DNA from: Pseudomonas tohonis
GTDB taxonomy: Bacteria > Pseudomonadota > Gammaproteobacteria > Pseudomonadales > Pseudomonadaceae
Length of the DNA: 64,000 nt
Reading direction: 5' to 3'
Assembly (NCBI RefSeq): GCF_012767755.2
Contig: NZ_AP023189.1
Span: forward strand, 1,488,001 to 1,552,000
The notes under the pieces were generated by a model. The model worked only from the letters and a program-made list of their open reading frames with translations, made no database searches and was not told the DNA's origin. The translations under genes and the position numbers were made by a program. Positions 26,360 through 34,233 of the stretch are shown one piece after another (positions within the stretch are counted from its first letter, which is position 1; the number at the start of each line of letters is the position of its first letter).

Positions 26360-27244
26360 ATGACCTGGCAACGCCTGCTGGACATCAACGACCGCCTGCC
26401 CCCGGCCCCCCTGGAGGACTGGTACGGCGCGCTGCTGGAGCGCCTGGGCGAAGCCTCGCCCTTCGAGCTGGCGGTGCTCGGCGGGCGGCTCGCCGCGACG
26501 CCGGGCCTGGCCTTCCTCGCCGGCTACCAGGGCGCGCTGCGCCTGCTCTGGCCGTCCGCCCCGCAGAGCCTCGGCGCCCTGTGCGTGACCGAAAGCCGCA
26601 GCACCCGCCCGGCGGACATGCAGACCCGCGTCACCGGGCTGAGCCTGTCCGGGCGCAAGGATTTCGTGACCGCCGCCGACGCCGCCGACTGGCTGCTGGT
26701 GGCCGCCCGCGAGGACGCCGAAGGCCAGCCGCCGCGGCTGGCCCTGGTGGTGGTGCGCAACGGCGCGCCCGGCGTGCGCATCGAGACCTTGCCGTCGCTG
26801 CCGCTGATGCCGGATATCCCCCACGCCCGCCTGCACCTGGACGCCGCCCATTGCGAGCGCCTGGCCGGCGACGGCTGGGATGCCTACGTGAAGCCCTTCC
26901 GCAGCATCGAGGACCTGCACGTGCTCGCCGCCATCGGTGGCTGGCTGCTCGGCATCGGCCGTGACAGCGGCTGGCCGGAAGCCCTGCAACTGCGCCTGCT
27001 GGGGCTGCTGGGCAGTGCTGCGGAAGTCTCCCGCCTGTGCGCCACCAGCCCGGTGATGCACCTGATGCTGGCCGGCCTGTTCGCCCAGTTCGACGGCCTG
27101 CGTCCCGAGCTGGAAGCCGCGCTGGCCGAAGGCCCGCAGGAATGGGCCAGTCTCTGGCAGCGCGACCAGGGCCTGCTCGCCATCGCCAGCGGCCCCCGCG
27201 CCAAGCGCCTGGAGAAGGCCCGCGCCAGCCTCGGCCTGGGCTGA
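26360..27244 (+). CDS. acyl-CoA dehydrogenase-like protein, incomplete domain set
   Basis: This 294-residue protein has a central part like the acyl-CoA dehydrogenase middle domain ([25 protein letters not shown], about 96-120). It is some 90-100 residues shorter than usual. It lacks an obvious ACAD catalytic base region, and its C-terminal helices are weakly matched. It may be a catalytically altered relative. AGGAGCC lies just before the ATG. It is divergent from olsB; a role in acyl-CoA handling would fit but is a guess. Confidence 0.72.
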   Translation: MTWQRLLDINDRLPPAPLEDWYGALLERLGEASPFELAVLGGRLAATPGLAFLAGYQGALRLLWPSAPQSLGALCVTESRSTRPADMQTRVTGLSLSGRKDFVTAADAADWLLVAAREDAEGQPPRLALVVVRNGAPGVRIETLPSLPLMPDIPHARLHLDAAHCERLAGDGWDAYVKPFRSIEDLHVLAAIGGWLLGIGRDSGWPEALQLRLLGLLGSAAEVSRLCATSPVMHLMLAGLFAQFDGLRPELEAALAEGPQEWASLWQRDQGLLAIASGPRAKRLEKARASLGLG

Positions 27245-27282
27245 GCGGCGGGGGAGCACACACCGTAGGTTGGGCTTGGTTC

Positions 27283-27313
27283 GTAGGATGGGTAGAGCGA
27301 CGCGAAACCCATC
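27283..27313. repeat. 34-base hairpin repeat, copy
   Basis: GTAGGATGGGTAGAGCG...CGAAACCCATC, the direct form of the dispersed hairpin family. Confidence 0.75.
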
Positions 27314-27339
27314 ATCGGGGGCCCGGCCGGGCCTCGCCT

Positions 27340-27365
27340 GGTGGAGGAAAAAAGCGTCCTCCACC
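27340..27365. repeat. 26-base hairpin repeat with compensatory change, copy 1
   Basis: GGTGGAGGA-AAAAAGCG-TCCTCCACC. The copy at 52380-52405 has T/A where this one has A/T at the innermost pair, so pairing is kept. Confidence 0.7.
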
Positions 27366-27511
27366 CTACGCCCGTTCCACCCCTACCAATCGCGACACGG
27401 CGCGCGTCCCTGCGACGTTTTCGCCCTTGACGCCGGGTTCGCTTGATTCAGGTCAGTACGGGAAAAATCCACAACCACGATTCTGGCCGCCGCAACCAAT
27501 TCGAGGTTTCC

Positions 27512-28297
27512 ATGCGGCGTGAACCCATAGTGCTGTTCGACAACGGCGCCCACCAATGCCTGATGTTCGACGACCTGGTCAGTGGCGATGGCGTGCAGTC
27601 CAACCAGTTCCTGATCACCGATCATGAGCAATACCTGCTGCTCGACCCGGGCGGCGACCTGACCTACACCCCCCTGTCGCTGGAGCTGTCCAAGCACATC
27701 CCGCTGCAGGAGCTGACCTACATCTTCGCCTCCCACCAGGACCCGGACATCATCGCGTCGCTGGACAAGTGGCTGCTGCACACCCGCGCCAAGGTCATCT
27801 GCTCCAAGCTCTGGGCGCGCTTCTTGCCGCACCTGACGGCCAACTACCTGGCCATCAGCCACGGCATCTCCACCTACGACCGCATCATCGCGCTGCCCGA
27901 CCGTGGCCAGTCGATCCCGCTGGGGCGTTGCAACCTCAAGGCGGTGCCGGCGCACTTCCTGCACTCGGTGGGCAACTTCCAGATCTACGACCCGATCAGC
28001 AAGATCCTCTTCTCCGGCGACATGGGCGCGTCCATGGTCGATGACGCCAACCCGGTGCGTGATTTCGTCAACCATGTGCCCGAGATGGAGGGCTTCCACC
28101 GCCGCTACATGGCCGGCAACAAGGCCTGTCGCCTGTGGGCCGCCATGGTCCGCGAGATGGACGTGGAGATGATCGTGCCGCAACACGGCCGGCCCTTCGT
28201 GGGCAAGGAGATGATCAGTGCCTTCCTCTACTGGATCGAGAACCTGCAATGCGGCCTCGACCTGATGGGCCCGGACGATTACCGCCTGCCCCGCTGA
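27512..28297 (+). CDS. metallo-beta-lactamase-fold oxygen/NO-sensing di-iron type protein (ODP)
   Basis: This 261-residue protein has the fold of flavodiiron protein metal domains without a flavodoxin part. Candidate ligands are H and D in ASHQDPDIIAS, H in PAHFLHSVGNF, D in FSGDMGAS and H in VPQHGRPF. Such stand-alone ODP proteins can bind oxygen or nitric oxide and often act in signalling. The ATG at 27512 follows CGAGG; a TTG at 27443 would extend 23 residues into a low-quality leader. A weak TTGAT...GTCAG half site lies at 27443. It is followed by a strong terminator. Confidence 0.8.
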   Translation: MRREPIVLFDNGAHQCLMFDDLVSGDGVQSNQFLITDHEQYLLLDPGGDLTYTPLSLELSKHIPLQELTYIFASHQDPDIIASLDKWLLHTRAKVICSKLWARFLPHLTANYLAISHGISTYDRIIALPDRGQSIPLGRCNLKAVPAHFLHSVGNFQIYDPISKILFSGDMGASMVDDANPVRDFVNHVPEMEGFHRRYMAGNKACRLWAAMVREMDVEMIVPQHGRPFVGKEMISAFLYWIENLQCGLDLMGPDDYRLPR

Positions 28298-28310
28298 ACA
28301 CTGACCTTTC

Positions 28311-28350
28311 GCGCCGAATGTCACCGCAAGCGGCACGTTCGGCGCTTTTT
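28311..28350 (+). terminator. terminator behind the ODP gene
   Basis: Stem GCGCCGAATGT/ACGTTCGGCGC followed by five T, 14 bases past the stop. Confidence 0.88.
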
Positions 28351-28406
28351 AGCGTCATATTCCCCGTGCTACGGTTCCGCCTCCGCTGACAACAAGAGGC
28401 TGACCA

Positions 28407-29519
28407 ATGCCCGTCCCGCTGCTGCGAACCCTGAGCCTGGCACTCGGCCTCTGCGCCGCCACGCTCGGGCACGCCGAAACCTGGCCCGGTGCCGAATGGG
28501 CCCAGGGCGACAAGCCCTCCGGCGCCGCCCTCGACGCCTTCGAGGCCTATGCCTTCCCCACCCGTGACGATGCCCAGCGCAAGGGCGTGCGCACCGACGC
28601 CGTGGTGGTGATCCGCGATGGCGAACTCATCTACGAGCGCTATGCCGGCCCCACCCGCGCCGAGACGCCGCACCTCACCTGGTCGGTGAGCAAGAGCCTG
28701 CTCGCCGCCACCCTGGGCGTGGCCTATGGCGAAGGCCGCTTCAAGCTCGACGACCCGGTCGCCCGCCACTACCCGGCCTTCGCCGGCCATGGTGCGGTGC
28801 AGATGAACCACCTGCTGCACTGGGCCTCGGGCCTCGCCTGGCAGGAGGACTACGAATACGCGCCGCTGAAGTCCTCGGTGGTGGCCATGCTCTACACCCG
28901 TGGCCGTGGCGACATGGCCGCCTTCGCCGCCGCGCACCCGCTGGATGCCGTGCCCGGCAAGCGCTTCCGCTACTCCAGTGGCGACACCAACGTGCTCTCC
29001 GCCGCGCTCAGGGGCATGGTCGGGGATGCCTACAAGGACTACCCCTGGACCGCGCTGTTCGACCCCCTGGGCATCCGCTCGGCGGTGTGGGAAACCGACG
29101 CCGCCGGCACCTTCGTCGGGTCGTCCTACGCCTACATGAGCGCCCGTGACCTCGCCCGCGTCGGCCTGCTGATGCAACGCGACGGCCGCTGGGGCGACCG
29201 CCAGCTGCTGCCGAAGGAATGGGTGGCGTTCAACCGCAAGCCCTTCGCCGAATTCCATACCGACCCCAAGGCCCCCGGTGACGCCGTGCCCGGCGGCCAC
29301 TGGTGGCTCAACGCGGTGGTCGCGGGCAGTGCCAAGCCCTGGCCCGACGCCCCGGAAGACACCTTCGCCGCCCTCGGCCACTGGGGCCAGGCGCTCTACG
29401 TGCTGCCGGCGCAGAAGCTGGTGATCGTGCGCTTCGCCGATGACCGCGACGGCAGCTACCAGCACAACGCGTTCCTCAAGCTGGCCCAGGCGGCCTTCGC
29501 CCAGGAGGTGCAGCCATGA
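28407..29519 (+). CDS. secreted serine hydrolase (class C beta-lactamase family)
   Basis: This 370-residue protein has a signal peptide (LSLALGLCAATLGHAE). The nucleophile motif is SVSK (S-x-x-K) in LTWSVSKSLLAA, and the second site is YSSGDTN. A GHWGQALYV element occupies the usual third motif position. Such enzymes act on esters, D-amino peptides or beta-lactams; the substrate is unknown. AAGAGG lies 8 bases before the ATG. The next gene starts inside its stop (ATGA overlap), so the two are coupled. Confidence 0.87.
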   Translation: MPVPLLRTLSLALGLCAATLGHAETWPGAEWAQGDKPSGAALDAFEAYAFPTRDDAQRKGVRTDAVVVIRDGELIYERYAGPTRAETPHLTWSVSKSLLAATLGVAYGEGRFKLDDPVARHYPAFAGHGAVQMNHLLHWASGLAWQEDYEYAPLKSSVVAMLYTRGRGDMAAFAAAHPLDAVPGKRFRYSSGDTNVLSAALRGMVGDAYKDYPWTALFDPLGIRSAVWETDAAGTFVGSSYAYMSARDLARVGLLMQRDGRWGDRQLLPKEWVAFNRKPFAEFHTDPKAPGDAVPGGHWWLNAVVAGSAKPWPDAPEDTFAALGHWGQALYVLPAQKLVIVRFADDRDGSYQHNAFLKLAQAAFAQEVQP

Positions 29520-29848
29520 TCCGCCGCCACCCGATCCTCGCCATCCTGGCCCTGCTGCTTCTGGTGCTGGCCGGCCTCGCCTGGCAGAACCGCGTCCACA
29601 TCCAGGCCTTCCCCGGCATCATCAGCGCCTACACCGCCAAGGAGTACTGCTCCTGCCGCTACGTCATGGACAACCCGGCGGACTACTGCGTGGGCTACGT
29701 GAAGCAGTACGTCCCCACCAGCGCCTTCCTCGATGACGCCGCCGCCAAGCGCGTGACTTCACGCGGCCTCGGCGCCACCTCCACCGCCGCCTGGCTCGGC
29801 CCGCGCCAGGGCTGCCAGCTGCTGCCGCAGGCGGACAGCCTGCCCTGA
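29516..29848 (+). CDS. small cysteine-rich exported protein, coupled to the serine hydrolase
   Basis: This 110-residue protein has a single N-terminal membrane helix or uncleaved signal (about 7-24). It then has a Cys-rich segment, EYCSCRYVMDNPADYCVGYVK, and one more cysteine near the end (QGCQLL). The gene overlaps the hydrolase by 4 bases. Similar small proteins are often annotated amidase without evidence. It may be a partner or inhibitor of the hydrolase, which is my inference from the overlap only. Confidence 0.78.
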   Translation: MIRRHPILAILALLLLVLAGLAWQNRVHIQAFPGIISAYTAKEYCSCRYVMDNPADYCVGYVKQYVPTSAFLDDAAAKRVTSRGLGATSTAAWLGPRQGCQLLPQADSLP

Positions 29849-29880
29849 TGAGCGCTGGCCCGGCCCGCCCGAAGGAGTGC

Positions 29881-29985
29881 GGTGGGCTGAAGCCCACCCT
29901 ACGCCCACCCTGCGCTCGCTATGGGCCCGTGCTGCGAAGCGCTTCGCGAGTTTCGTAGGATGGGTTGAGCGCAGCGAAACCCATC
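29881..29985. repeat. cluster of hairpin repeats
   Basis: Three hairpins follow the small Cys-rich gene. They are GGTGGGCT-GA-AGCCCACC (29881-29898), GCGAAGC/GCTTCGC (29934-29947) and the 34-base family copy (29955-29985, GATGGGTT/AACCCATC). Confidence 0.75.
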
Positions 29986-30000
29986 AATACGCCATTCGAT

Positions 30001-30393
30001 TCACCCCTCGAAACGGCTGCTCTCGTCACGGTCGCGCTCGTAATGCCGGGCGAGGGGGAAGGGCGGCAGCCAGGCTTCGCGGCGCACCGTCCACAGCTCG
30101 TAGGTCGGCTGCAGCTGGTCGGGGGCGTCCAGGGCGCCGAGGTTCACCTCGATCTCGTCGCCGCTGCGTCCGAATACCGAGGAGCCGCATGTCGGGCAGA
30201 AGCAGCGCCCGGCGTACTCGCCCACCACGCCCTCGATCGCCACCGCGTCCATGGGGAAGATCGCCGAGGCGTGGAACAGCGCGCCGTGGTGCTTGCGGCA
30301 GTCCAGGCAGTGGCACAGGCCGACCCGATACGGGCGCCCGGAGGCGACGATGCGCACCGCGCCGCACAGGCAACCACCGGTGAATCGTTCCAT
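30001..30393 (-). CDS. GFA-family (glutathione-dependent formaldehyde-activating) zinc protein
   Basis: This 130-residue protein of the GFA/CENP-V fold has two zinc sites made from CLCGAV, CHCLDC and CPTCGSSV. The family was named for formaldehyde activation, but most members have no proven role. The ATG at 30393 follows GAGGAG. The longer frame to 30555 crosses the divergent promoter and is rejected. It faces away from the amidohydrolase. Confidence 0.87.
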   Translation of the reverse strand: MERFTGGCLCGAVRIVASGRPYRVGLCHCLDCRKHHGALFHASAIFPMDAVAIEGVVGEYAGRCFCPTCGSSVFGRSGDEIEVNLGALDAPDQLQPTYELWTVRREAWLPPFPLARHYERDRDESSRFEG

Positions 30394-30471
30394 GGCGAAT
30401 CTCCTCTGAAGACGGACTTGGGCATTCCTTATAGCGGGCACAGGCCCCATGTGGCCAAGCGGTGGCGCCCT

Positions 30472-30503
30472 GTTCCACCCTGCGGAACCGTCTTCGATTG
30501 TCC
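30472..30503 (+). promoter_or_regulatory. candidate IclR operator, amidohydrolase promoter
   Basis: GTTCC-N7-GGAAC, 4 bases, TTCGATTG, then TCC. The same elements with identical spacing lie at 34123-34154 before the OprD gene. The TTGTCC end could be a -35. It lies 87 bases before the amidohydrolase start. Confidence 0.65.
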
Positions 30504-30574
30504 TCCTCGCCCCGTGGCGCTTGACTGGCGCCGGGCCGCCTTCCCGGGCGGCCATGACGAGGAGAACAACAACA

Positions 30575-31783
30575 ATGACCCGTTACGCGCACATCCCTGC
30601 CTGGCTCAATGGCATCGACGACGAGTTGCGCCGCCTGCGCCAGGACATCCACGCCCACCCCGAGCTGGGCTTCGAGGAAACCCGTACCGCCACTCTGGTG
30701 GCCCGCGCCCTGGAGAGCTGGGGCTACCAGGTGCACCGGGGCATCGGCCGTACCGGCGTGGTCGGCGTGCTACGCCGGGGCGATGGCAGGCGGCGCCTGG
30801 GGCTGCGCGCCGACATGGACGCGCTGCCGATCATCGAGGCCACCGGCGTTGCCCACGCCAGCCGCCATCCCGGTTGCATGCATGCCTGCGGCCACGACGG
30901 CCACACCGCGATGCTGCTGGGGGCCGCGCGCTACCTGGCCGAGGCGGGGCGCTTCGACGGCACCCTCAACCTGATCTTCCAGCCCGCCGAGGAAGGGCAG
31001 GGCGGCGCCGAGGCGATGCTCGCCGACGGCCTGCTGGAACGCTTCCCCTGCGATGCGCTGTTCGCCATGCACAACATGCCGGGGCTGGAGGCGGGGCGCA
31101 TGGCCTTCCGCGCCGGGCCGGTGATGGCCTCGCAGGACCTGCTGGAGGTCACCCTGGAAGGCGTCGGCGGTCACGGCTCCATGCCGCACCTGTGCATCGA
31201 CCCGCTGGTGGCCGCCGCCGATATCGTCATGGCCCTGCAGACGGTGGTGGCGCGCAACATCGATGCGCAACGTGCCGCCGTGGTCACCGTGGGCGCACTG
31301 CAGGCCGGCGAGGCGGCGAACGTCGTCCCGCAGAGCGCCCTGCTGCGCCTGAGCCTGCGGGCGCTGGAGCCGGAGGTGCGCGAACTGCAGCTGCAGCGGG
31401 TCACCGCGATCATCCGCGGGCATGCCGCGAGCCACGGTTGCCGCGTGGCCATCGAGCACCGCCCGGCGTACCCGGTGACGGTCAACCATGCGACCGAGAC
31501 CGCCTTCGCCCGCGACGTGGCCGTGGGCTTGCTGGGGGAGGGCGCGGTGCAGGAGGCGCAAACGCTGATGGGCAGCGAGGACTTCGGCTGGATGCTGCAG
31601 CGCTGCCCCGGCAGCTACCTGATGATCGGCAACGGCGAGGGGCCGATGGTCCACAACCCCGGCTACGACTTCAACGACGACATCCTCGTGCGCGGCGCGG
31701 CCTATTGGGCCGCCCTGGCGGAGACCTGGCTCCAGGCCTCCCGCAGCGACCTGCCCAGCAGCGCGACCCTCGCCCACGCCTAA
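30575..31783 (+). CDS. M20 amidohydrolase (hippurate hydrolase-like)
   Basis: This 402-residue metal-dependent amidohydrolase of the M20D type hydrolyses N-acyl amino acids and related amides. Metal-site landmarks are LRADMDALP, MHACGHDGHTAML, FQPAEEGQGGA, AMHNMPG and MVHNPGYDFND. The start at 30575 has GAGGAGAA upstream; a frame reaching back to 30449 would bury the operator. It is followed 16 bases later by an MHS permease and then an IclR regulator and porin, so it is the catalytic core of an uptake-and-cleavage module. Confidence 0.9.
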   Translation: MTRYAHIPAWLNGIDDELRRLRQDIHAHPELGFEETRTATLVARALESWGYQVHRGIGRTGVVGVLRRGDGRRRLGLRADMDALPIIEATGVAHASRHPGCMHACGHDGHTAMLLGAARYLAEAGRFDGTLNLIFQPAEEGQGGAEAMLADGLLERFPCDALFAMHNMPGLEAGRMAFRAGPVMASQDLLEVTLEGVGGHGSMPHLCIDPLVAAADIVMALQTVVARNIDAQRAAVVTVGALQAGEAANVVPQSALLRLSLRALEPEVRELQLQRVTAIIRGHAASHGCRVAIEHRPAYPVTVNHATETAFARDVAVGLLGEGAVQEAQTLMGSEDFGWMLQRCPGSYLMIGNGEGPMVHNPGYDFNDDILVRGAAYWAALAETWLQASRSDLPSSATLAHA

Positions 31784-31799
31784 GCCCCGGAGGCTCACC

Positions 31800-33134
31800 A
31801 TGCACACGCCAACCCGCGGCGCCTCGCGCGGCCGCCAGGTGACCGCTGCCGTCATCGGCAACGCCCTCGAGTGGTACGACTTCATCGTCTACGGCTTCCT
31901 GGCGAGCATCATCGCCAGGTTGTTCTTCCCTTCCGATAACGAATACGCCTCGCTGCTGATGGCCCTGGCCACCTTCGGCGTCGGCTTCTTCATGCGCCCG
32001 GTCGGTGGCGTGCTGCTGGGCCTCTATGCCGACCGCAAGGGACGCAAGGCGGCGATGCAGCTGATCATCCTGCTGATGACCCTCTCCATCGCCCTGATCG
32101 CCTTCGCCCCGGACTACGCCGCCATCGGCCTGGGTGCGCCGCTGCTGATCGTGGTCGCGCGGATGATCCAGGGCTTCGCCACGGGCGGCGAGTACGCCAG
32201 CGCCACGGCCTTCCTGGTGGAGTGCGCGCCGGCCCATCGCCGTGGCCTGTATGGCTCCTGGCAGCTGTTCGGCCAGTGCCTGGCGGTGTTCGCCGGCTCC
32301 GGGATGGGCGCGCTCGTCACCCACAACCTCTCGCCCGAGGCGCTGGACAGCTGGGGCTGGCGCCTGCCCTTCGTCGTCGGCCTGCTGATCGGCCCGGTGG
32401 GGTTGTGGATGCGCCGCAACATGGAGGAGACCGAGGCCTTCCTCGAAAGCCGTGCCCACCAGGCTGTGGATAACCTCAGCCTGGTGCGGATGCTGCGGGA
32501 CCACCGGCGCGCCCTGCTGGTGACCCTGGGCAACACCATCGGCGGCACCGTGGCCTTCTACGTGGTGCTGGTGAACATGCCGACCTTCGCCCACAGGCAG
32601 CTCGGCCTGCCGCTGGACCAGGTGTTCATGGTGCAGATGGCGGCGGTGGCGCTGATGACCCTGGTGATCCCCATCGCCGGAGCGCTCTCCGACCTGTTCG
32701 GCCGTCGCGCGGTGATGCTGGCGGGGACCTTCGCCTTCTTCGTGCTGGTCTACCCGCTGTTCGCCTGGGTGGCCGCGGCGCCCAGCCTGGAGCGCCTGCT
32801 GGTGATGCAACTGCTGCTGTGCACCGCCATCGGCACCCTCTACGGACCGGGCCCCACCGCCGGCGCGGAGCAATTCCCCACCGAGGTGCGCTCCACCGGC
32901 CTGGCGCTGTCGAACAACCTGGGGGTGATGCTCTTCGGCGGCTTCGCCCCCTTCATCGTCACCTGGCTGACCCAGGTCACCGATGATCCGGTCGCCCCGG
33001 CCTATTACGTCCTCTTCGCCGCCGGCATCGGGCTGGTCGCGGCCTGGAACCTGCGCGAAGGGGCCCCGGCCGCGCTGGAGCGTCGCGAGCGGCGCCGGCT
33101 GCTGGCCCACGCCACACGGAGGCTGGTCGAATGA
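31800..33134 (+). CDS. MHS-family MFS permease
   Basis: This 444-residue, 12-helix permease of the metabolite:proton symporter subfamily has the signature GNALEWYDFIVYGFLA near the N terminus and the loop motif RPVGGVLLGLYADRKGRKA. CCGGAGG precedes the ATG, and the gene follows the amidohydrolase by 16 bases. It probably imports the amide substrate or an acid product. The actual compound is unknown. Confidence 0.92.
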   Translation: MHTPTRGASRGRQVTAAVIGNALEWYDFIVYGFLASIIARLFFPSDNEYASLLMALATFGVGFFMRPVGGVLLGLYADRKGRKAAMQLIILLMTLSIALIAFAPDYAAIGLGAPLLIVVARMIQGFATGGEYASATAFLVECAPAHRRGLYGSWQLFGQCLAVFAGSGMGALVTHNLSPEALDSWGWRLPFVVGLLIGPVGLWMRRNMEETEAFLESRAHQAVDNLSLVRMLRDHRRALLVTLGNTIGGTVAFYVVLVNMPTFAHRQLGLPLDQVFMVQMAAVALMTLVIPIAGALSDLFGRRAVMLAGTFAFFVLVYPLFAWVAAAPSLERLLVMQLLLCTAIGTLYGPGPTAGAEQFPTEVRSTGLALSNNLGVMLFGGFAPFIVTWLTQVTDDPVAPAYYVLFAAGIGLVAAWNLREGAPAALERRERRRLLAHATRRLVE

Positions 33135-33257
33135 GCCGTTGCGGACGTCCCCTGGCCGAACGCGTCGCCCAGGCTGCGGGGGGCGACCCCAGGTCCGCGA
33201 GCGGCGGGGCCGAGGCTTGCGGCGCTGCTCAACGGCGCTGCAGGGTGGGGCCCGAGC

Positions 33258-33279
33258 GGGGCCCGCCGAGGCGGGCCCG
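33258..33279. other. GC hairpin between permease and IclR genes
   Basis: GGGCCCGC...GCGGGCCC with a short loop but no T-run. It could be a weak terminator or chance GC palindrome. Confidence 0.35.
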
Positions 33280-33328
33280 TTGCGTGCAGGAGTCGGGCGT
33301 GACCTCGGCGGGCGAGGGGGAGGCGCGT

Positions 33329-34099
33329 ATGCGAAGCAGAGAAGAAAGCGGCACCGTGCGCTCGGTGGAGCGTGCCCTGGCCATCGTCGAGCTGCTGGGG
33401 GAACACGATTCGCTGGGGCTGGAGGAGCTGCACTACCTGACCGGCCTGCCCAAGGCCACCGTCTCGCGGCTGTTGCATACGCTGCTGGAGCAGGGCTGGC
33501 TGTATCGCGGCCTGTGCGACCGGCGTTACCGGCTCAGCGCCCAGCGCCTGTTCGGCGACCCGGACCAGCGCTTCGCCCGCCAACTGGTGGAACGGGCCTC
33601 GCCCCTGCTCAGCGCACTGGCCGAGCGCACTGGCCTCGTGGCCGACCTGTCGTTCTTCGACGGGGACGACCTGCACGTGGTGGAGAGTGCGGTGCCCGAG
33701 GTGTTGCGCCGACGCTACCCCAGCAACCGCCTGGTGGTGGGGCTGAAGGCCAGCCTCGCCGATTCCGCCATGGGCCGCGCCTGCCTCGCCACCCTCGGTG
33801 ACGAGGAGCTGCAACGCCTCGCCAGGCGCCACGCGCTGCCGGACGAGACGCTGCGGCTCGCCCATCGGCAGACCCATGACCAAGGCTTCGGCGAGCGCAT
33901 CGAAGGCTCCTGGGAATACTCGGTGCGCCTGCCCTTCCTGATCCGCGCGGTGGCGCTGCCGGTGCACCGCCAGGGCCGCCTGGTGGGCAGCGTGGCGCTG
34001 CACTGGCCGAGGGACCAGGACAGCGTCGAGCGGGTCAGCCGGCGGCACCTGGACGACCTCGCCGAGGCCGTCGACGACCTGCAGCGCAGCCTCGGCTGA
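33329..34099 (+). CDS. IclR-family transcriptional regulator
   Basis: This 256-residue regulator has an N-terminal winged helix (about 13-75, with ELHYLTGLPKATVSRLLHTLLE) and an effector domain (VGLKASLADSAMGRACLA, RAVALPVHRQGRLVG). The ATG at 33329 follows GGGGAGG. The longer frame from 33131 encodes a low-complexity basic tail and is rejected. It lies between the amidohydrolase-permease pair and the OprD gene, and paired motifs at both promoters make it the likely regulator. IclR proteins often activate from upstream of the -35. Confidence 0.9.
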   Translation: MRSREESGTVRSVERALAIVELLGEHDSLGLEELHYLTGLPKATVSRLLHTLLEQGWLYRGLCDRRYRLSAQRLFGDPDQRFARQLVERASPLLSALAERTGLVADLSFFDGDDLHVVESAVPEVLRRRYPSNRLVVGLKASLADSAMGRACLATLGDEELQRLARRHALPDETLRLAHRQTHDQGFGERIEGSWEYSVRLPFLIRAVALPVHRQGRLVGSVALHWPRDQDSVERVSRRHLDDLAEAVDDLQRSLG

Positions 34100-34122
34100 G
34101 GCCGCGCACCCGCCGCCGCCCC

Positions 34123-34154
34123 GTTCCGAGGGGCGGAACCCAATTCGATTGCCC
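34123..34154 (+). promoter_or_regulatory. candidate IclR operator, OprD promoter
   Basis: GTTCC-N7-GGAAC, 4 bases, TTCGATTG, then CCC. The two halves and their distance exactly match those at 30472-30503. A weak -10, GACAAT, lies 16 bases after TTGCCC. It is 95 bases before the OprD start. Confidence 0.65.
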
Positions 34155-34233
34155 TTCCCGGCCCCGGATCGACAATGGAGCCTGCCCGTCCGGACGGCAT
34201 CCACCTCATCCAGAACAACAAGAAGGACATGAG

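Noticed and set aside
25451..27364. 637-residue minus-strand frame including OlsB
   Set aside because: Only the OlsB part (to 26221) has family features; the rest is antisense to the acyl-CoA dehydrogenase-like gene.
27443..27456. Full Anr box before the ODP gene
   Set aside because: Only the left half fits (TTGAT); the right half GTCAG differs at two positions from ATCAA and no good -10 is spaced properly.
33258..33279. GC hairpin as terminator after the MHS permease
   Set aside because: No T-run follows, so it was kept only as a weak structure.
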